The notes under the pieces were generated by a model. That model had not been told where the DNA came from and ran no database searches. It worked only from the letters and a program-made list of their open reading frames with translations. A stretch of DNA of 64,000 nt from Streptococcaceae bacterium (GTDB lineage Bacteria > Bacillota > Bacilli > Lactobacillales > Streptococcaceae), in NCBI GenBank assembly GCA_902363395.1, contig CABIZZ010000003.1:62001-126000 (forward strand). The letters are read 5' to 3'. The position numbers and the translations under genes are program-made. Below, piece by piece: positions 41,786-53,893 of this stretch; within the stretch, counting starts at the first letter, position 1, and every line of letters starts with the position of its first letter.

Positions 41786-41857
41786 ATGAAAATCTCAGTT
41801 AATTATCCAAAACGCTTTAAGAAATTGCCACAACAAGGTTCTTGTTACGGCGAATAA
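41786..41857 (+). CDS. Possible 23-residue peptide gene
   Basis: ATG with GAGG about 9 nt upstream encodes a basic peptide beginning MKISVNYPKRFKK and ending GSCYGE, then TAA. A TATACT lies at 41748-41753 and a terminator at 41896-41924, so a short transcript is conceivable. No homologous family recognised; it could also be the 5' remnant of a lost gene. The remainder of 41578-41961 is non-coding. Confidence 0.35.
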   Translation: MKISVNYPKRFKKLPQQGSCYGE

Positions 41858-41895
41858 ACACTTCTCTTCATTTTTCATAAGAAACTCCTAAAGAA

Positions 41896-41924
41896 GGCTC
41901 TACCCGAAAGGATAGAGTTTTTAT
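41896..41924 (+). terminator. Terminator upstream of polA
   Basis: CTCTACCC-GAAA-GGATAGAG (one mismatch) with a GAAA tetraloop, followed by TTTTT. Confidence 0.82.
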
Positions 41925-41946
41925 ATACCAGAGACCTTGTGATTCG

Positions 41947-41962
41947 TGGTATAATAAGCCTA
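41947..41962 (+). promoter_or_regulatory. Extended -10 promoter placing the start at the polA ATG
   Basis: TGG-TATAAT (TATAAT 41950-41955). The usual 6-7 nt distance puts the first transcribed base at about 41962, the A of the start codon. No ribosome binding site is present, so a leaderless mRNA is predicted. Confidence 0.7.
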
Positions 41963-44607
41963 TGGAAAAAAAGAACAAATTACTACTCATCGACGGGTCT
42001 TCCGTCGCTTTTCGTGCCTTTTTTGCACTCTATAATCAAATCGATCGCTTCAAAAATGCCAATGGGTTGCATACCAATGCGGTCTATGGATTTAACCTCA
42101 TGTTGAGCCATCTATTGGAGCGCATCCAACCGACCCATGTCCTCGTTGCTTTTGATGCAGGAAAGACGACCTTTCGGACGGAGATGTATGCCGACTACAA
42201 AGGGGGCCGTGCAAAAACTCCAGATGAGTTCCGTGAGCAGTTCCCTTTTATTCGCGAGCAACTAGATCATTTGGGAATCCGCTATTATGAGCTAGCCCAG
42301 TATGAGGCAGATGACATCATTGGAACGCTAGATAAGATGGCCGAAGCTAGCTCGGTGCCCTTTGATGTCACCATTGTCTCTGGGGATAAGGATTTGATCC
42401 AGCTGACAGATGATAATACGGTGGTTGAAATCTCCAAAAAAGGGGTGGCAGAGTTTGAAGAATTCACTCCAGCCTATCTGAAAGAAAAGATGGGACTGAC
42501 ACCAGAGCAGTTTATTGACCTCAAGGCCTTGATGGGAGATAAGTCGGATAACATCCCAGGTGTCACCAAAATCGGAGAAAAGACAGGGATCAAACTACTT
42601 CTAGAGTATGGCTCTCTCGATGGCATTTTCGAGCATATCGATGAGATGAAGGCCTCTAAGATGAAGGAAAACCTCATCAACGACAAGGAGCAGGCCTACC
42701 TGTCCAAGACCCTTGCGACCATCGATACCAATGCGCCCATTGAAATTGGGCTTGACGATATCACCTATACGGGCCCCCATCTAGAAAATCTCGCCAAGTT
42801 TTATGAGGAGATGGGCTTCAAGCAACTCCGTCAGGCCTTGGATCTCAGTGGAGAAGAAGCGGCTCCTGTAGCCATTGACTATACAAAAGTCGAGCAAGTC
42901 ACTTCAGATATGCTTACGGAAGACAGTTTCTTCCATTTTGAGATTTTTGGGGACAATTACCATACGGAACCCATCATCGGTTTCGCATGGGGGACCAAAG
43001 GTCAACTCTACGCGAGTACAGATACTGGTCTTTTACAAACACCGATTTTCAAAGAATTTCTCGAAAAAACGCCCCTCAAGGTCTATGACTTCAAGCGGGC
43101 TAAAGTCTTGCTCAGCCACTTGGGAATTACCCTGCAAAAGCCGGCTTTTGACAGTCGATTGGCCAAGTATCTCTTGTCGACCGTAGAGGACAATGAAATT
43201 TCAACCATTGCGAGTCTCTATAGTCAGATTGCGCTACCGCTGGACGAAGTCGTTTATGGCAAGGGAGCCAAAAAAGCTATCCCAGAAAAGGCGGTCCTAT
43301 TAGAGCATTTGGCACGAAAAGTCGCTGTTCTACTGGATACCGAAGAGCCCATGGTGGAGCAGTTGCAAGCCCATGACCAATTAGATTTGCTCTATGATAT
43401 GGAGCAACCACTAGCAGCTGTTTTGGCTAAGATGGAAATCGCGGGGATCAAGGTAGAGCGCCAGACCCTAGAAGACATGCAGGTGGAAAACGAAGTGGTC
43501 TTGGAACGCTTGACTCAAGAAATCTACGAGTTAGCAGGAGAAGAGTTCAACATCAATTCTCCAAAACAATTGGGCGTCATCCTCTTTGAAAAATTGGAAC
43601 TCCCTCTTGAATATACTAAGAAGACCAAAACCGGCTATTCAACAGCCGTTGATGTCTTGGAACGCCTAGCCCCAATCGCCCCAATCGTGTCTAAGATTCT
43701 TGAATACCGCCAAATTGCTAAGATCCAGTCAACCTATGTCATCGGTCTGCAAGATTGGATTTTGGAAGATGGGAAGATCCATACCCGCTATGTGCAGGAT
43801 TTGACGCAGACAGGCCGTTTGTCCAGCGTGGATCCCAACCTGCAAAACATTCCTGTCCGTTTGGAACAAGGCCGTCTCATTCGTAAGGCCTTTGTCCCAG
43901 AAGAGGAAAACAGTGTCTTACTCAGTTCGGACTATTCACAGATTGAATTGCGCGTCTTGGCCCATATTTCGGGAGATGAGCATTTGATTGATGCTTTTCA
44001 GCATGGGGCAGATATCCATACATCGACTGCTATGCGCGTCTTCAACATTGAAAAACCAGAAGATGTGACGCCGAATGACCGTCGCAATGCAAAAGCGGTA
44101 AACTTCGGTGTGGTTTATGGAATTTCCGACTTTGGCCTTTCTAACAACTTAGGGATCAGTCGAAAAGAAGCCAAGGCCTACATTGAGACTTACTTCGAAC
44201 GCTACCCTGGCATCAAGGACTATATGGAGAGAGTGGTGCGGGAAGCGCGTGATAAAGGCTATGTAGAAACCCTCTTCAAGCGTCGTCGGGAGATTCCAGA
44301 TATCAATTCTCGCAACTTCAATGTTCGAGGCTTTGCGGAGCGGACGGCTATCAACTCACCCATCCAAGGATCTGCAGCAGATATCTTGAAAATTGCCATG
44401 ATCCACTTGGACCAAGCGCTAGAAGCAGGAGCATATAAGACCAAGATGCTCCTTCAGGTCCACGATGAAATTGTTCTGCAAGTACCAAGAGAGGAACTGG
44501 TAGCAATCAAAGAACTCGTCAAAGAGACAATGGAATCCGCTATTGAACTTGCGGTACCACTGGAAGCCGATGAAAACGAAGGCAAAACATGGTATGAAGC
44601 CAAATAA
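41962..44607 (+). CDS. polA: DNA polymerase I
   Basis: 881 aa. 5' nuclease domain (residues about 1-290: LLIDGSSVAFRAFFAL, QYEADDIIGTL, GDKDLIQL, GDKSDNIPGV). A degenerate 3'-5' exonuclease-like region follows (about 300-470), without the DxE catalytic pair I would expect. The polymerase domain has motif A SSDYSQIELRVLAHIS, motif B RRNAKAVNFGVVYGISDFGL and motif C LLQVHDEIVLQVP. Acts in Okazaki fragment processing and repair. The ATG has no Shine-Dalgarno site; see the leaderless promoter. A terminator follows at 44629-44665. Confidence 0.97.
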   Translation: MEKKNKLLLIDGSSVAFRAFFALYNQIDRFKNANGLHTNAVYGFNLMLSHLLERIQPTHVLVAFDAGKTTFRTEMYADYKGGRAKTPDEFREQFPFIREQLDHLGIRYYELAQYEADDIIGTLDKMAEASSVPFDVTIVSGDKDLIQLTDDNTVVEISKKGVAEFEEFTPAYLKEKMGLTPEQFIDLKALMGDKSDNIPGVTKIGEKTGIKLLLEYGSLDGIFEHIDEMKASKMKENLINDKEQAYLSKTLATIDTNAPIEIGLDDITYTGPHLENLAKFYEEMGFKQLRQALDLSGEEAAPVAIDYTKVEQVTSDMLTEDSFFHFEIFGDNYHTEPIIGFAWGTKGQLYASTDTGLLQTPIFKEFLEKTPLKVYDFKRAKVLLSHLGITLQKPAFDSRLAKYLLSTVEDNEISTIASLYSQIALPLDEVVYGKGAKKAIPEKAVLLEHLARKVAVLLDTEEPMVEQLQAHDQLDLLYDMEQPLAAVLAKMEIAGIKVERQTLEDMQVENEVVLERLTQEIYELAGEEFNINSPKQLGVILFEKLELPLEYTKKTKTGYSTAVDVLERLAPIAPIVSKILEYRQIAKIQSTYVIGLQDWILEDGKIHTRYVQDLTQTGRLSSVDPNLQNIPVRLEQGRLIRKAFVPEEENSVLLSSDYSQIELRVLAHISGDEHLIDAFQHGADIHTSTAMRVFNIEKPEDVTPNDRRNAKAVNFGVVYGISDFGLSNNLGISRKEAKAYIETYFERYPGIKDYMERVVREARDKGYVETLFKRRREIPDINSRNFNVRGFAERTAINSPIQGSAADILKIAMIHLDQALEAGAYKTKMLLQVHDEIVLQVPREELVAIKELVKETMESAIELAVPLEADENEGKTWYEAK

Positions 44608-44628
44608 GATTGAGTTTGTCCAAAAAAG

Positions 44629-44665
44629 AAAGCGGTAGGAGACTTTTCAGTTTCCTACCGCTTTT
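44629..44665 (+). terminator. polA terminator
   Basis: AAAGCGGTAGGA and TCCTACCGCTTT stem with T tail. Confidence 0.9.
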
Positions 44666-44741
44666 AATGACTAACACTTGCAATGCCCTTCGTATTGTTA
44701 TACTATTTAAAGAAAGGAAACGCATACAAAAGGAGATTCAT

Positions 44742-45182
44742 ATGGCTTATTCATTTCGCAATCCTAGTGATGGCATTATCAAACATTACCTAGAAACCAG
44801 TAAAATCATTGCTGTAGTTGGATTATCTGACCGTGAAGAGACGACTAGCCATCGTGTCAGCAAGGAGATGCAAGATCGGGGCTATCGGATTATTCCCGTC
44901 AACCCCCGCGCAGCCGGTGGCCAGATCCTTGGAGAAAGGGTGTACGCTAGCTTGCAGGAAATTCCTTTCCCAGTAGATATCGTCGATGTATACCGTCGCA
45001 GTGAGTTTTTACCAGATGTGGCACGTGATTTTATTGAGACGGATGCGAAAATTTTCTGGGCACAATTGGAACTGGAAAATCAAGAAGCAGAAGAAATCCT
45101 TCGTGGAGCTGGACGAGAAGATATCGTCATGAACCGCTGTATCAAACGCGAGCATACTCGCTTGGTCTTAGGAGAAGGATAG
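44742..45182 (+). CDS. CoA-binding domain protein (YccU type)
   Basis: 146-aa single Rossmann fold: IIAVVGLSDREETTSHRVSKEMQDRGYRIIPVNPRAAGG is the CoA_binding_2 signature, with VDVYRRSEFLPDVARDFIE and the C-terminal VMNRCIKREH. ATG 44742 has AAGGAG 8 nt upstream. Cytosolic; physiological role undefined. Next to polA but with its own TATACT (44699-44704). Confidence 0.88.
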   Translation: MAYSFRNPSDGIIKHYLETSKIIAVVGLSDREETTSHRVSKEMQDRGYRIIPVNPRAAGGQILGERVYASLQEIPFPVDIVDVYRRSEFLPDVARDFIETDAKIFWAQLELENQEAEEILRGAGREDIVMNRCIKREHTRLVLGEG

Positions 45183-45283
45183 CGCCTTTGATTTATCTCA
45201 GAACCTCGCGTCTTTCATCCAGTGATTAAATTGATACGAGAGATGAAATAAATACAGACGGATTTCCCTAACAGAGATAAAAG

Positions 45284-45334
45284 AACCCACCTAGTGCTTT
45301 GGAGAATGGTTCCAATCGAAGGTGGGTTTTCTTG
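45284..45334. terminator. Bidirectional terminator
   Basis: AACCCACCT and AGGTGGGTT, with T-rich sequence on both exits, between the converging CoA-binding and DUF975 genes. Confidence 0.8.
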
Positions 45335-45343
45335 TTTTCTTTG

Positions 45344-47525
<2,182 letters not shown>

Positions 47526-47575
47526 GAAGAACTAAATAGAAAGAAAAAAGACTACAGCCATCCGAGAATAATAGG

Positions 47576-47702
47576 AATGACTGCGAGGCGTAGCGGTTGA
47601 TTGGTATCTTTGGAGCATATTAAGTTCCAAAGATAACCTAATCAACTGTGCGGGGGCGGGACGACGAACAAATTAGATATAAATTTGTTCTGTCTCGCTC
47701 CC
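47576..47702 (+). repeat. Dispersed hairpin repeat, copy B (compact)
   Basis: Two adjacent hairpins. Hairpin 1 is GTTGATTGGTATCTTTGGA paired with TCCAAAGATAACCTAATCAAC. Hairpin 2 is GGGCGGGACGACGAACAAATT paired with AAATTTGTTCTGTCTCGCTCCC, followed by TTTTTT so it can terminate tgt transcription. It shares both ends with 9812-10042. Non-coding. The gap 47526-47956 otherwise holds the rpsJ promoter and leader. Confidence 0.8.
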
Positions 47703-47791
47703 TTTTTTCTATATAATAGCAACTTTTTTGGCACTCTATTTCTTTCGAAAACACTTTCATCGAAAAAACGAAAAAAATCTGCTCAAATTCC

Positions 47792-47820
47792 TTGCATTGG
47801 GGCTTTCATTGTGTTAAACT
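47792..47820 (+). promoter_or_regulatory. Promoter of the ribosomal superoperon
   Basis: TTGCAT (47792-47797), 17 bp, TGT-TAAACT (TAAACT 47815-47820). Start expected near 47827. Confidence 0.8.
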
Positions 47821-47826
47821 ACTATG

Positions 47827-47956
47827 GTGCTGTGAAAAACAGCTATTAGCTTTGATGCAAGAGGTTGCGACACGCTCGGTTGCATTGCCACGCAACGCGC
47901 GTCGGTTTTCTTGTGGAGCTAGCCTATTATCTTAAATAGACGAAAAGGAGAAAAAG
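47827..47956 (+). other. Structured leader of rpsJ
   Basis: About 130 nt with alternative pairings: TGCAA...TTGCA and GTTGCG...CGCAAC share the region 47850-47906. A ribosomal-protein autoregulatory site is plausible, but no known motif is recognised. Confidence 0.5.
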
Positions 47957-48265
47957 ATGGCAAACAAAAAAATCCGCATCCGTTTGAAAGCGTACGAACA
48001 CCGTACACTTGACACAGCGGCTGCAAAAATCGTAGAATCAGCTACTCGTACAGGTGCACAAGTTGCGGGTCCAATCCCACTTCCAACTGAGCGTAGCCTC
48101 TACACAATCATTCGTGCGACTCACAAATACAAAGATTCTCGCGAACAATTCGAAATGCGTACACACAAACGTTTGATCGATATCATCAACCCAACTCAAA
48201 AAACAGTTGACGCTTTGATGAAATTGGATCTTCCAAGTGGTGTAAACGTAGAAATCAAACTTTAA
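47957..48265 (+). CDS. rpsJ: 30S ribosomal protein S10
   Basis: 102 aa, standard length; [44 protein letters not shown] is the S10 signature. It is also NusE, the antitermination partner of NusB. First gene of the operon, with AAAAGGAG before the ATG. Confidence 0.98.
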   Translation: MANKKIRIRLKAYEHRTLDTAAAKIVESATRTGAQVAGPIPLPTERSLYTIIRATHKYKDSREQFEMRTHKRLIDIINPTQKTVDALMKLDLPSGVNVEIKL

Positions 48266-48348
48266 TCTAAAGCTTGATACCTTGAGCATAAAAAACGCTC
48301 GTTAAAAACTTTTTGAATAAAAAACTATAGAAAAGGAACTATTTTCTC

Positions 48349-48975
48349 ATGACAAAAGGAATCTTAGGGAAAAAAGTGGGAATGACTCAAATCTTCACTG
48401 AAGCTGGCGAATTGATCCCTGTAACGGTTATCGAAGCAACTCCAAACGTTGTTCTTCAAGTTAAAACTGTTGAAACAGATGGTTACAACGCTATCCAAGT
48501 TGGTTTCGATGACAAACGCGAAGTATTGAGCAACAAACCTGCTAAAGGACATGTAGCAAAAGCTAACACGGCTCCTAAGCGCTTCATTCGTGAATTCAAA
48601 AACGTTGAAGGCTTGGAAGTTGGTGCTGAAATCACAGTTGATACTTTCGAAGCTGGAGACATTGTTGATGTAACTGGTACTTCTAAAGGTAAAGGTTTCC
48701 AAGGTGTTATCAAACGCCACGGACAATCACGTGGACCTATGGCTCACGGTTCTCGTTACCACCGTCGTCCAGGTTCTATGGGACCTGTTGCACCTAACCG
48801 CGTATTTAAAGGTAAAAACCTTGCAGGACGCATGGGTGGCGATCGTGTAACAATTCAAAACCTTGAAGTTGTACAAGTTGTTCCAGAAAAGAACGTTATC
48901 CTTATCAAAGGTAACGTACCAGGTGCTAAGAAATCTCTTATCACTATCAAGTCAGCAGTTAAAGCTGGTAAATAA
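48349..48975 (+). CDS. rplC: 50S ribosomal protein L3
   Basis: 208 aa; [15 protein letters not shown] start and the loop [21 protein letters not shown] that reaches the peptidyl transferase area. The 83-nt spacer after rpsJ has a GGAAC site and no other gene. Confidence 0.98.
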   Translation: MTKGILGKKVGMTQIFTEAGELIPVTVIEATPNVVLQVKTVETDGYNAIQVGFDDKREVLSNKPAKGHVAKANTAPKRFIREFKNVEGLEVGAEITVDTFEAGDIVDVTGTSKGKGFQGVIKRHGQSRGPMAHGSRYHRRPGSMGPVAPNRVFKGKNLAGRMGGDRVTIQNLEVVQVVPEKNVILIKGNVPGAKKSLITIKSAVKAGK

Positions 48976-48999
48976 TAAGGAAAGGGGAATACAGTCAAA

Positions 49000-49623
49000 A
49001 TGGCAAATGTAACATTATTCGACCAAACTGGTAAACAAGCGGGCGAAGTTGTTCTTAACGATGCGATCTTTGGTATCGAACCAAACCAAGCAGTTGTATT
49101 TGATGTGATCATCAGCCAACGTGCTAGCCTTCGTCAAGGAACTCACGCAGTTAAAAACCGCTCAGCCGTTTCAGGTGGCGGACGCAAACCATGGCGTCAA
49201 AAAGGAACTGGACGTGCTCGTCAAGGTTCTATCCGCTCTCCACAATGGCGTGGTGGTGGAATCGTCTTCGGACCAACTCCACGTAGCTATGCGTACAAAC
49301 TTCCTCAAAAAGTTCGTCGCCTTGCGCTTAAATCTGTTTACTCAGAAAAAGTTGCTGAAAACAAATTTGTAGCCGTTGATTCTCTTGAATTTACAGCTCC
49401 AAAAACTGCTGAATTTGCAAAAGTTCTTGCAGCTTTGAGCATCGATTCTAAAGTCCTTGTTATTCTTGAAGAAGGAAACGAATTCGCAGCTCTTTCAGCT
49501 CGTAACCTTCCAAACGTGAAAGTTGCGACTGCTACAACTGCAAGTGTTCTTGACATCGCAAATAGTGACAAACTTCTTGTTACTCAAGCAGCTATCTCTA
49601 AAATCGAGGAGGTTCTTGCATAA
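49000..49623 (+). CDS. rplD: 50S ribosomal protein L4
   Basis: 207 aa; extended loop [29 protein letters not shown] lines the exit tunnel. In enterobacteria L4 represses the S10 operon. Overlaps rplW by one base (TAATG). Confidence 0.98.
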   Translation: MANVTLFDQTGKQAGEVVLNDAIFGIEPNQAVVFDVIISQRASLRQGTHAVKNRSAVSGGGRKPWRQKGTGRARQGSIRSPQWRGGGIVFGPTPRSYAYKLPQKVRRLALKSVYSEKVAENKFVAVDSLEFTAPKTAEFAKVLAALSIDSKVLVILEEGNEFAALSARNLPNVKVATATTASVLDIANSDKLLVTQAAISKIEEVLA

Positions 49624-49919
49624 TGAATTTGTATGATGTTATCAAAAAACCTGTTATCACTGAAAAGTCAATGGCTCAACTTGAAGCAGGCAAATATGTA
49701 TTCGAAGTTGACACTCGCGCTCACAAACTTTTGATCAAACAAGCTGTTGAAGCTGCCTTTGAAGGTGTAAAAGTTGCGAATGTGAACACTGTAAACGTAA
49801 AACCAAAAGCTAAACGTGTTGGACGTTACACTGGTTTTACTTCAAAAACTAAAAAAGCTATCATCACGCTTACAGCTGATTCAAAAGCAATCGAGTTGTT
49901 CGCTACTGAAGCTGAATAA
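49623..49919 (+). CDS. rplW: 50S ribosomal protein L23
   Basis: 98 aa; [16 protein letters not shown] start and [18 protein letters not shown] loop. It is the docking site for trigger factor and SRP at the tunnel exit. GAGGTTCTTGCATA inside the end of rplD provides the ribosome binding site. Confidence 0.98.
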   Translation: MNLYDVIKKPVITEKSMAQLEAGKYVFEVDTRAHKLLIKQAVEAAFEGVKVANVNTVNVKPKAKRVGRYTGFTSKTKKAIITLTADSKAIELFATEAE

Positions 49920-49936
49920 TCTAAGGAGGAAATATC

Positions 49937-50770
49937 GTGGGAATTCGTGTTTATAAACCAACAACAAACGGTCGCCGTAATATGACTTCTTTGGATTTCG
50001 CTGAAATCACAACAAGCACACCAGAGAAATCTTTGCTCGTTTCATTGAAGAGCAAAGCAGGTCGTAACAACAACGGACGTATCACAGTTCGTCACCAAGG
50101 TGGTGGACACAAACGTCATTACCGTTTGATTGACTTCAAACGTAACAAAGATAACGTTGAAGCAGTTGTAAAAACAATTGAGTACGATCCAAACCGTTCT
50201 GCAAACATCGCTTTGGTACACTACACTGACGGTGTGAAAGCATACATCATCGCTCCAAAAGGTCTTGAAGTTGGTCAACGTATCGTTTCAGGTCCAGAAG
50301 CAGATATCAAAGTCGGAAACGCTCTTCCGCTTGCTAACATCCCAGTTGGTACTTTGATCCACAACATCGAATTGAAACCAGGTCGTGGTGGAGAATTGGT
50401 ACGTGCTGCTGGAGCTTCTGCTCAAGTATTGGGTGCTGAAGGTAAATATGTTCTTGTTCGTCTTCAATCAGGCGAAGTTCGTATGATCCTTGGTACTTGC
50501 CGTGCTACAGTTGGTGTTGTCGGAAACGAACAACATGGACTTGTAAACCTTGGTAAAGCTGGTCGTAGCCGTTGGAAAGGTATCCGTCCAACAGTTCGTG
50601 GTTCTGTAATGAACCCGAATGATCACCCACACGGTGGTGGTGAAGGTAAAGCACCAGTTGGTCGTAAAGCGCCATCTACTCCATGGGGCAAACCTGCTCT
50701 TGGTCTTAAAACTCGTAACAAGAAAGCGAAATCTGACAAACTTATCGTTCGTCGTCGCAACGAGAAATAA
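49937..50770 (+). CDS. rplB: 50S ribosomal protein L2
   Basis: 277 aa; [16 protein letters not shown] start, [22 protein letters not shown] and the C-terminal [20 protein letters not shown] with the conserved His near the peptidyl transferase centre. GTG start? No: the codon at 49937 is GTG, with AAGGAGG 10 nt upstream. Confidence 0.97.
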   Translation: MGIRVYKPTTNGRRNMTSLDFAEITTSTPEKSLLVSLKSKAGRNNNGRITVRHQGGGHKRHYRLIDFKRNKDNVEAVVKTIEYDPNRSANIALVHYTDGVKAYIIAPKGLEVGQRIVSGPEADIKVGNALPLANIPVGTLIHNIELKPGRGGELVRAAGASAQVLGAEGKYVLVRLQSGEVRMILGTCRATVGVVGNEQHGLVNLGKAGRSRWKGIRPTVRGSVMNPNDHPHGGGEGKAPVGRKAPSTPWGKPALGLKTRNKKAKSDKLIVRRRNEK

Positions 50771-50872
50771 TTTAGAACTAGTCGCTTAAGCGCTAGATGA
50801 TCCGCCAGCTCGGTAGCGCTCCTTGTGAGCGCAAGCCGCTGTGGTACTATATTTAAAGGAGAAAATATTAAA

Positions 50873-51154
50873 ATGGGACGCAGTCTTAAAAAAGGACCTT
50901 TCGTCGATGAGCATTTGATGAAAAAAGTTGAAGCTCAAGCTAATGACGAAAAGAAAAAAGTTATCAAAACTTGGTCACGTCGTTCAACGATCTTCCCAAG
51001 TTTCATTGGTTACACTATCGCAGTTTATGATGGACGTAAACACGTACCTGTTTACATCCAAGAAGACATGGTAGGTCACAAGCTTGGTGAATTTGCACCA
51101 ACTCGTACTTACAAAGGTCACGCTGCAGATGACAAGAAGACACGTAGAAAATAA
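50873..51154 (+). CDS. rpsS: 30S ribosomal protein S19
   Basis: 93 aa; [20 protein letters not shown] start, [15 protein letters not shown]. The ATG at 50873 follows AAAGGAG; an upstream frame extension to 50825 covers spacer hairpins and is rejected. The 102-nt spacer before it carries CGCTTAAGCG and a GCGCT/AGCGC hairpin. Confidence 0.97.
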
Positions 51155-51165
51155 GGAGAACATAA

Positions 51166-51510
51166 ATGGCAGAAATTACTTCAGCTAAAGCAATGGCTCG
51201 TACAGTGCGTGTTTCACCTCGTAAATCACGTCTTGTTCTTGACAACATCCGTGGTAAAAGCGTAGCCGATGCAGTAGCAATCTTGAAATTCACTCCAAAC
51301 AAAGCAGCTGAAATCATCTTGAAAGTGTTGAACTCAGCAGTAGCAAACGCTGAAAACAACTTTGGTTTGGAAAAAGCAAACTTGGTAGTATCTGAAGCAT
51401 TCGCAAACGAAGGACCAACGATGAAACGTTTCCGTCCACGTGCGAAAGGTTCAGCTTCACCAATCAACAAACGCACAAGCCACATCACAGTGGTTGTGAC
51501 AGAAAAATAA
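51166..51510 (+). CDS. rplV: 50S ribosomal protein L22
   Basis: 114 aa; [22 protein letters not shown] and the tunnel loop [24 protein letters not shown], where macrolide-resistance changes occur in other species. No anomaly seen. Confidence 0.98.
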   Translation: MAEITSAKAMARTVRVSPRKSRLVLDNIRGKSVADAVAILKFTPNKAAEIILKVLNSAVANAENNFGLEKANLVVSEAFANEGPTMKRFRPRAKGSASPINKRTSHITVVVTEK

Positions 51511-51522
51511 GGAGGTAACATC

Positions 51523-52176
51523 GTGGGTCAAAAAGTACATCCAATTGGAATGCGTGTCGGCATCATCCGTGATTGGGATGCCAAATGGTATGCTGAAAAA
51601 GAATACGCGGATTACCTTCATGAAGATCTTGCAATCCGTAAATTCATTCAAAAAGAATTGGCTGACGCAGCGGTTTCTACTATCGAAATCGAACGCGCAG
51701 TAAACAAAGTTAACGTTTCTCTTCACACTGCTAAACCAGGTATGGTTATCGGTAAAGGTGGAGCAAACGTTGATGCACTTCGTGCAGCTCTTAACAAATT
51801 GACTGGCAAACAAGTCCACATCAACATCATTGAGATTAAACGTCCTGACTTGGATGCTCACCTTGTTGGTGAAGGAATTGCTCGTCAATTGGAACAACGT
51901 GTTGCTTTCCGTCGTGCACAAAAACAAGCGATCCAACGTGCTATGCGTGCTGGAGCTAAAGGAATCAAAACTCAAGTATCAGGTCGTTTGAACGGTGCAG
52001 ATATCGCCCGTGCAGAAGGATACTCTGAAGGAACTGTTCCACTTCACACACTTCGCGCTGATATCGATTACGCTTGGGAAGAAGCAGACACTACTTACGG
52101 TAAACTTGGTGTTAAAGTATGGATCTACCGTGGTGAAGTTCTTCCAGCTCGTAAAGACGCTAAAGGAGGTAAATAA
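51523..52176 (+). CDS. rpsC: 30S ribosomal protein S3
   Basis: 217 aa; [31 protein letters not shown] and the KH motif [21 protein letters not shown] start with AAGGAGG upstream. Starts 12 nt after rplV. Confidence 0.97.
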   Translation: MGQKVHPIGMRVGIIRDWDAKWYAEKEYADYLHEDLAIRKFIQKELADAAVSTIEIERAVNKVNVSLHTAKPGMVIGKGGANVDALRAALNKLTGKQVHINIIEIKRPDLDAHLVGEGIARQLEQRVAFRRAQKQAIQRAMRAGAKGIKTQVSGRLNGADIARAEGYSEGTVPLHTLRADIDYAWEEADTTYGKLGVKVWIYRGEVLPARKDAKGGK

Positions 52177-52179
52177 CCA

Positions 52180-52593
52180 ATGTTAGTACCTAAACGTGTA
52201 AAACACCGTCGCGAATTCCGTGGTAAAATGCGCGGTGAAGCAAAAGGTGGAAAAGAAGTAGCATTCGGTGAATACGGTCTTCAAGCTACAACTAGCCACT
52301 GGATCACTAACCGCCAAATCGAGGCAGCTCGTATTGCCATGACTCGTTACATGAAGCGTGGTGGTAAGGTTTGGATCAAGATCTTCCCACACAAATCATA
52401 CACCGCTAAAGCTATCGGGGTACGTATGGGATCTGGTAAAGGGGCACCTGAAGGTTGGGTAGCACCAGTTAAACGTGGTAAAGTAATGTTTGAAGTTGCT
52501 GGTGTATCTGAAGAGATCGCTCGTGAAGCGCTTCGTCTTGCAAGCCACAAATTACCAGTTAAATGTAAATTCGTAAAACGTGAAGCAAAATAA
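52180..52593 (+). CDS. rplP: 50S ribosomal protein L16
   Basis: 137 aa; [36 protein letters not shown] and the [20 protein letters not shown] segment near the A site. AAAGGAGG lies inside the end of rpsC. Confidence 0.98.
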   Translation: MLVPKRVKHRREFRGKMRGEAKGGKEVAFGEYGLQATTSHWITNRQIEAARIAMTRYMKRGGKVWIKIFPHKSYTAKAIGVRMGSGKGAPEGWVAPVKRGKVMFEVAGVSEEIAREALRLASHKLPVKCKFVKREAK

Positions 52594-52602
52594 GGAGAGG
52601 TC

Positions 52603-52809
52603 ATGAAACTTACAGAAGTAAAAGAATTTGTTAAAGAACTTCGTGGTCTTTCTCAAGAAGAACTCGCGAAGCGTGAAAATGAATTGAAAAAAGAATTGTT
52701 TGAACTTCGTTTCCAAGCTGCTGCAGGTCAATTGGAGCAAACTGGACGTTTGAAAGAAGTGAAAAAACAAATCGCTCGTATCAAAACTGTTCAGTCAGAA
52801 GCTAAATAA
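52603..52809 (+). CDS. rpmC: 50S ribosomal protein L29
   Basis: 68 aa, all-helical; [41 protein letters not shown] is the L29 pattern. AAGGAGAG precedes the ATG. Confidence 0.97.
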   Translation: MKLTEVKEFVKELRGLSQEELAKRENELKKELFELRFQAAAGQLEQTGRLKEVKKQIARIKTVQSEAK

Positions 52810-52832
52810 TAGACTAGGGAAGGAGAATTTCA

Positions 52833-53093
52833 ATGGAACGCAATAATCGTAAAGTTCTTGTTGGACGCGTTGTGTCTGACAAAATGGACAAAACAATCAC
52901 AGTTGTAGTTGAAACTAAACGTAACCACCCAGTCTATGGTAAACGTATCAACTATTCTAAAAAATACAAAGCACATGATGAAAACAACGTTGCCAAAGAA
53001 GGCGATATCGTTCGTATCATGGAAACTCGTCCGCTTTCAGCTACAAAACGCTTCCGTCTTGTAGAAGTTGTTGAAGAAGCGGTTATCATCTAA
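52833..53093 (+). CDS. rpsQ: 30S ribosomal protein S17
   Basis: 86 aa; [22 protein letters not shown] and [34 protein letters not shown] upstream. Confidence 0.97.
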
Positions 53094-53118
53094 TCAAACC
53101 TGAAAGGAGAAAACTTAA

Positions 53119-53487
53119 ATGATTCAAACAGAAACTCGTTTGAAAGTCGCTGACAACAGTGGTGCACGCGAAATCTTGACAATCAAAGTTCTTGGTGGTT
53201 CAGGACGTAAATTCGCAGGTATCGGTGATGTCATCGTAGCATCTGTAAAACAAGCTACTCCTGGTGGTGCGGTTAAAAAAGGTGACGTTGTAAAAGCTGT
53301 TATCGTTCGTACTAAATCAGGTGCTCGTCGTAAAGATGGTTCATACATCAAATTCGACGAAAATGCTGCAGTGATCATCCGTGAAGACAAAACTCCTCGC
53401 GGAACTCGTATCTTTGGCCCAGTCGCTCGTGAATTGCGTGACGGTGGTTTCATGAAGATCGTATCACTTGCTCCAGAAGTACTTTAA
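53119..53487 (+). CDS. rplN: 50S ribosomal protein L14
   Basis: 122 aa; [27 protein letters not shown] and the invariant [26 protein letters not shown]. Followed by a 77-nt spacer with the hairpin CCCTGGC/GCCAGGG (53511-53530). Confidence 0.98.
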   Translation: MIQTETRLKVADNSGAREILTIKVLGGSGRKFAGIGDVIVASVKQATPGGAVKKGDVVKAVIVRTKSGARRKDGSYIKFDENAAVIIREDKTPRGTRIFGPVARELRDGGFMKIVSLAPEVL

Positions 53488-53564
53488 TTTAAAAAATCAC
53501 AAACACAGTCCCCTGGCTCATTGGCCAGGGTGCCCATAGGGCGTAAGAATAAAAGGAGAATAAA

Positions 53565-53870
53565 ATGTTTGTAAAAACTGGCGACAAAGTTCGTGTAATT
53601 GCTGGTAAAGACAAAGGTGTTGAAGCTAAAGTCGTTGCTGCTCTTCCAAAAGTAAATAAAGTTGTTGTTGAAGGTGTAAACCTTGTTAAAAAACACCAAC
53701 GTCCAAATAACGAAAACCCTCAAGGTGCTATCATCGAAAAAGAAGCTCCAATCCATGTATCAAACGTTCAAGTCTTGGACAAGAACGGTGTTGCTGGACG
53801 TGTTGGCTACAAATTCGTAGATGGCAAAAAAGTTCGTTATAACAAAAAATCAGGCGAAGTGCTTGACTAA
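53565..53870 (+). CDS. rplX: 50S ribosomal protein L24
   Basis: 101 aa; KOW motif [26 protein letters not shown] at the N-terminus. AAAAGGAG upstream. Confidence 0.97.
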   Translation: MFVKTGDKVRVIAGKDKGVEAKVVAALPKVNKVVVEGVNLVKKHQRPNNENPQGAIIEKEAPIHVSNVQVLDKNGVAGRVGYKFVDGKKVRYNKKSGEVLD

Positions 53871-53893
53871 TCACGAAGGAAAGGAGAAGTATA

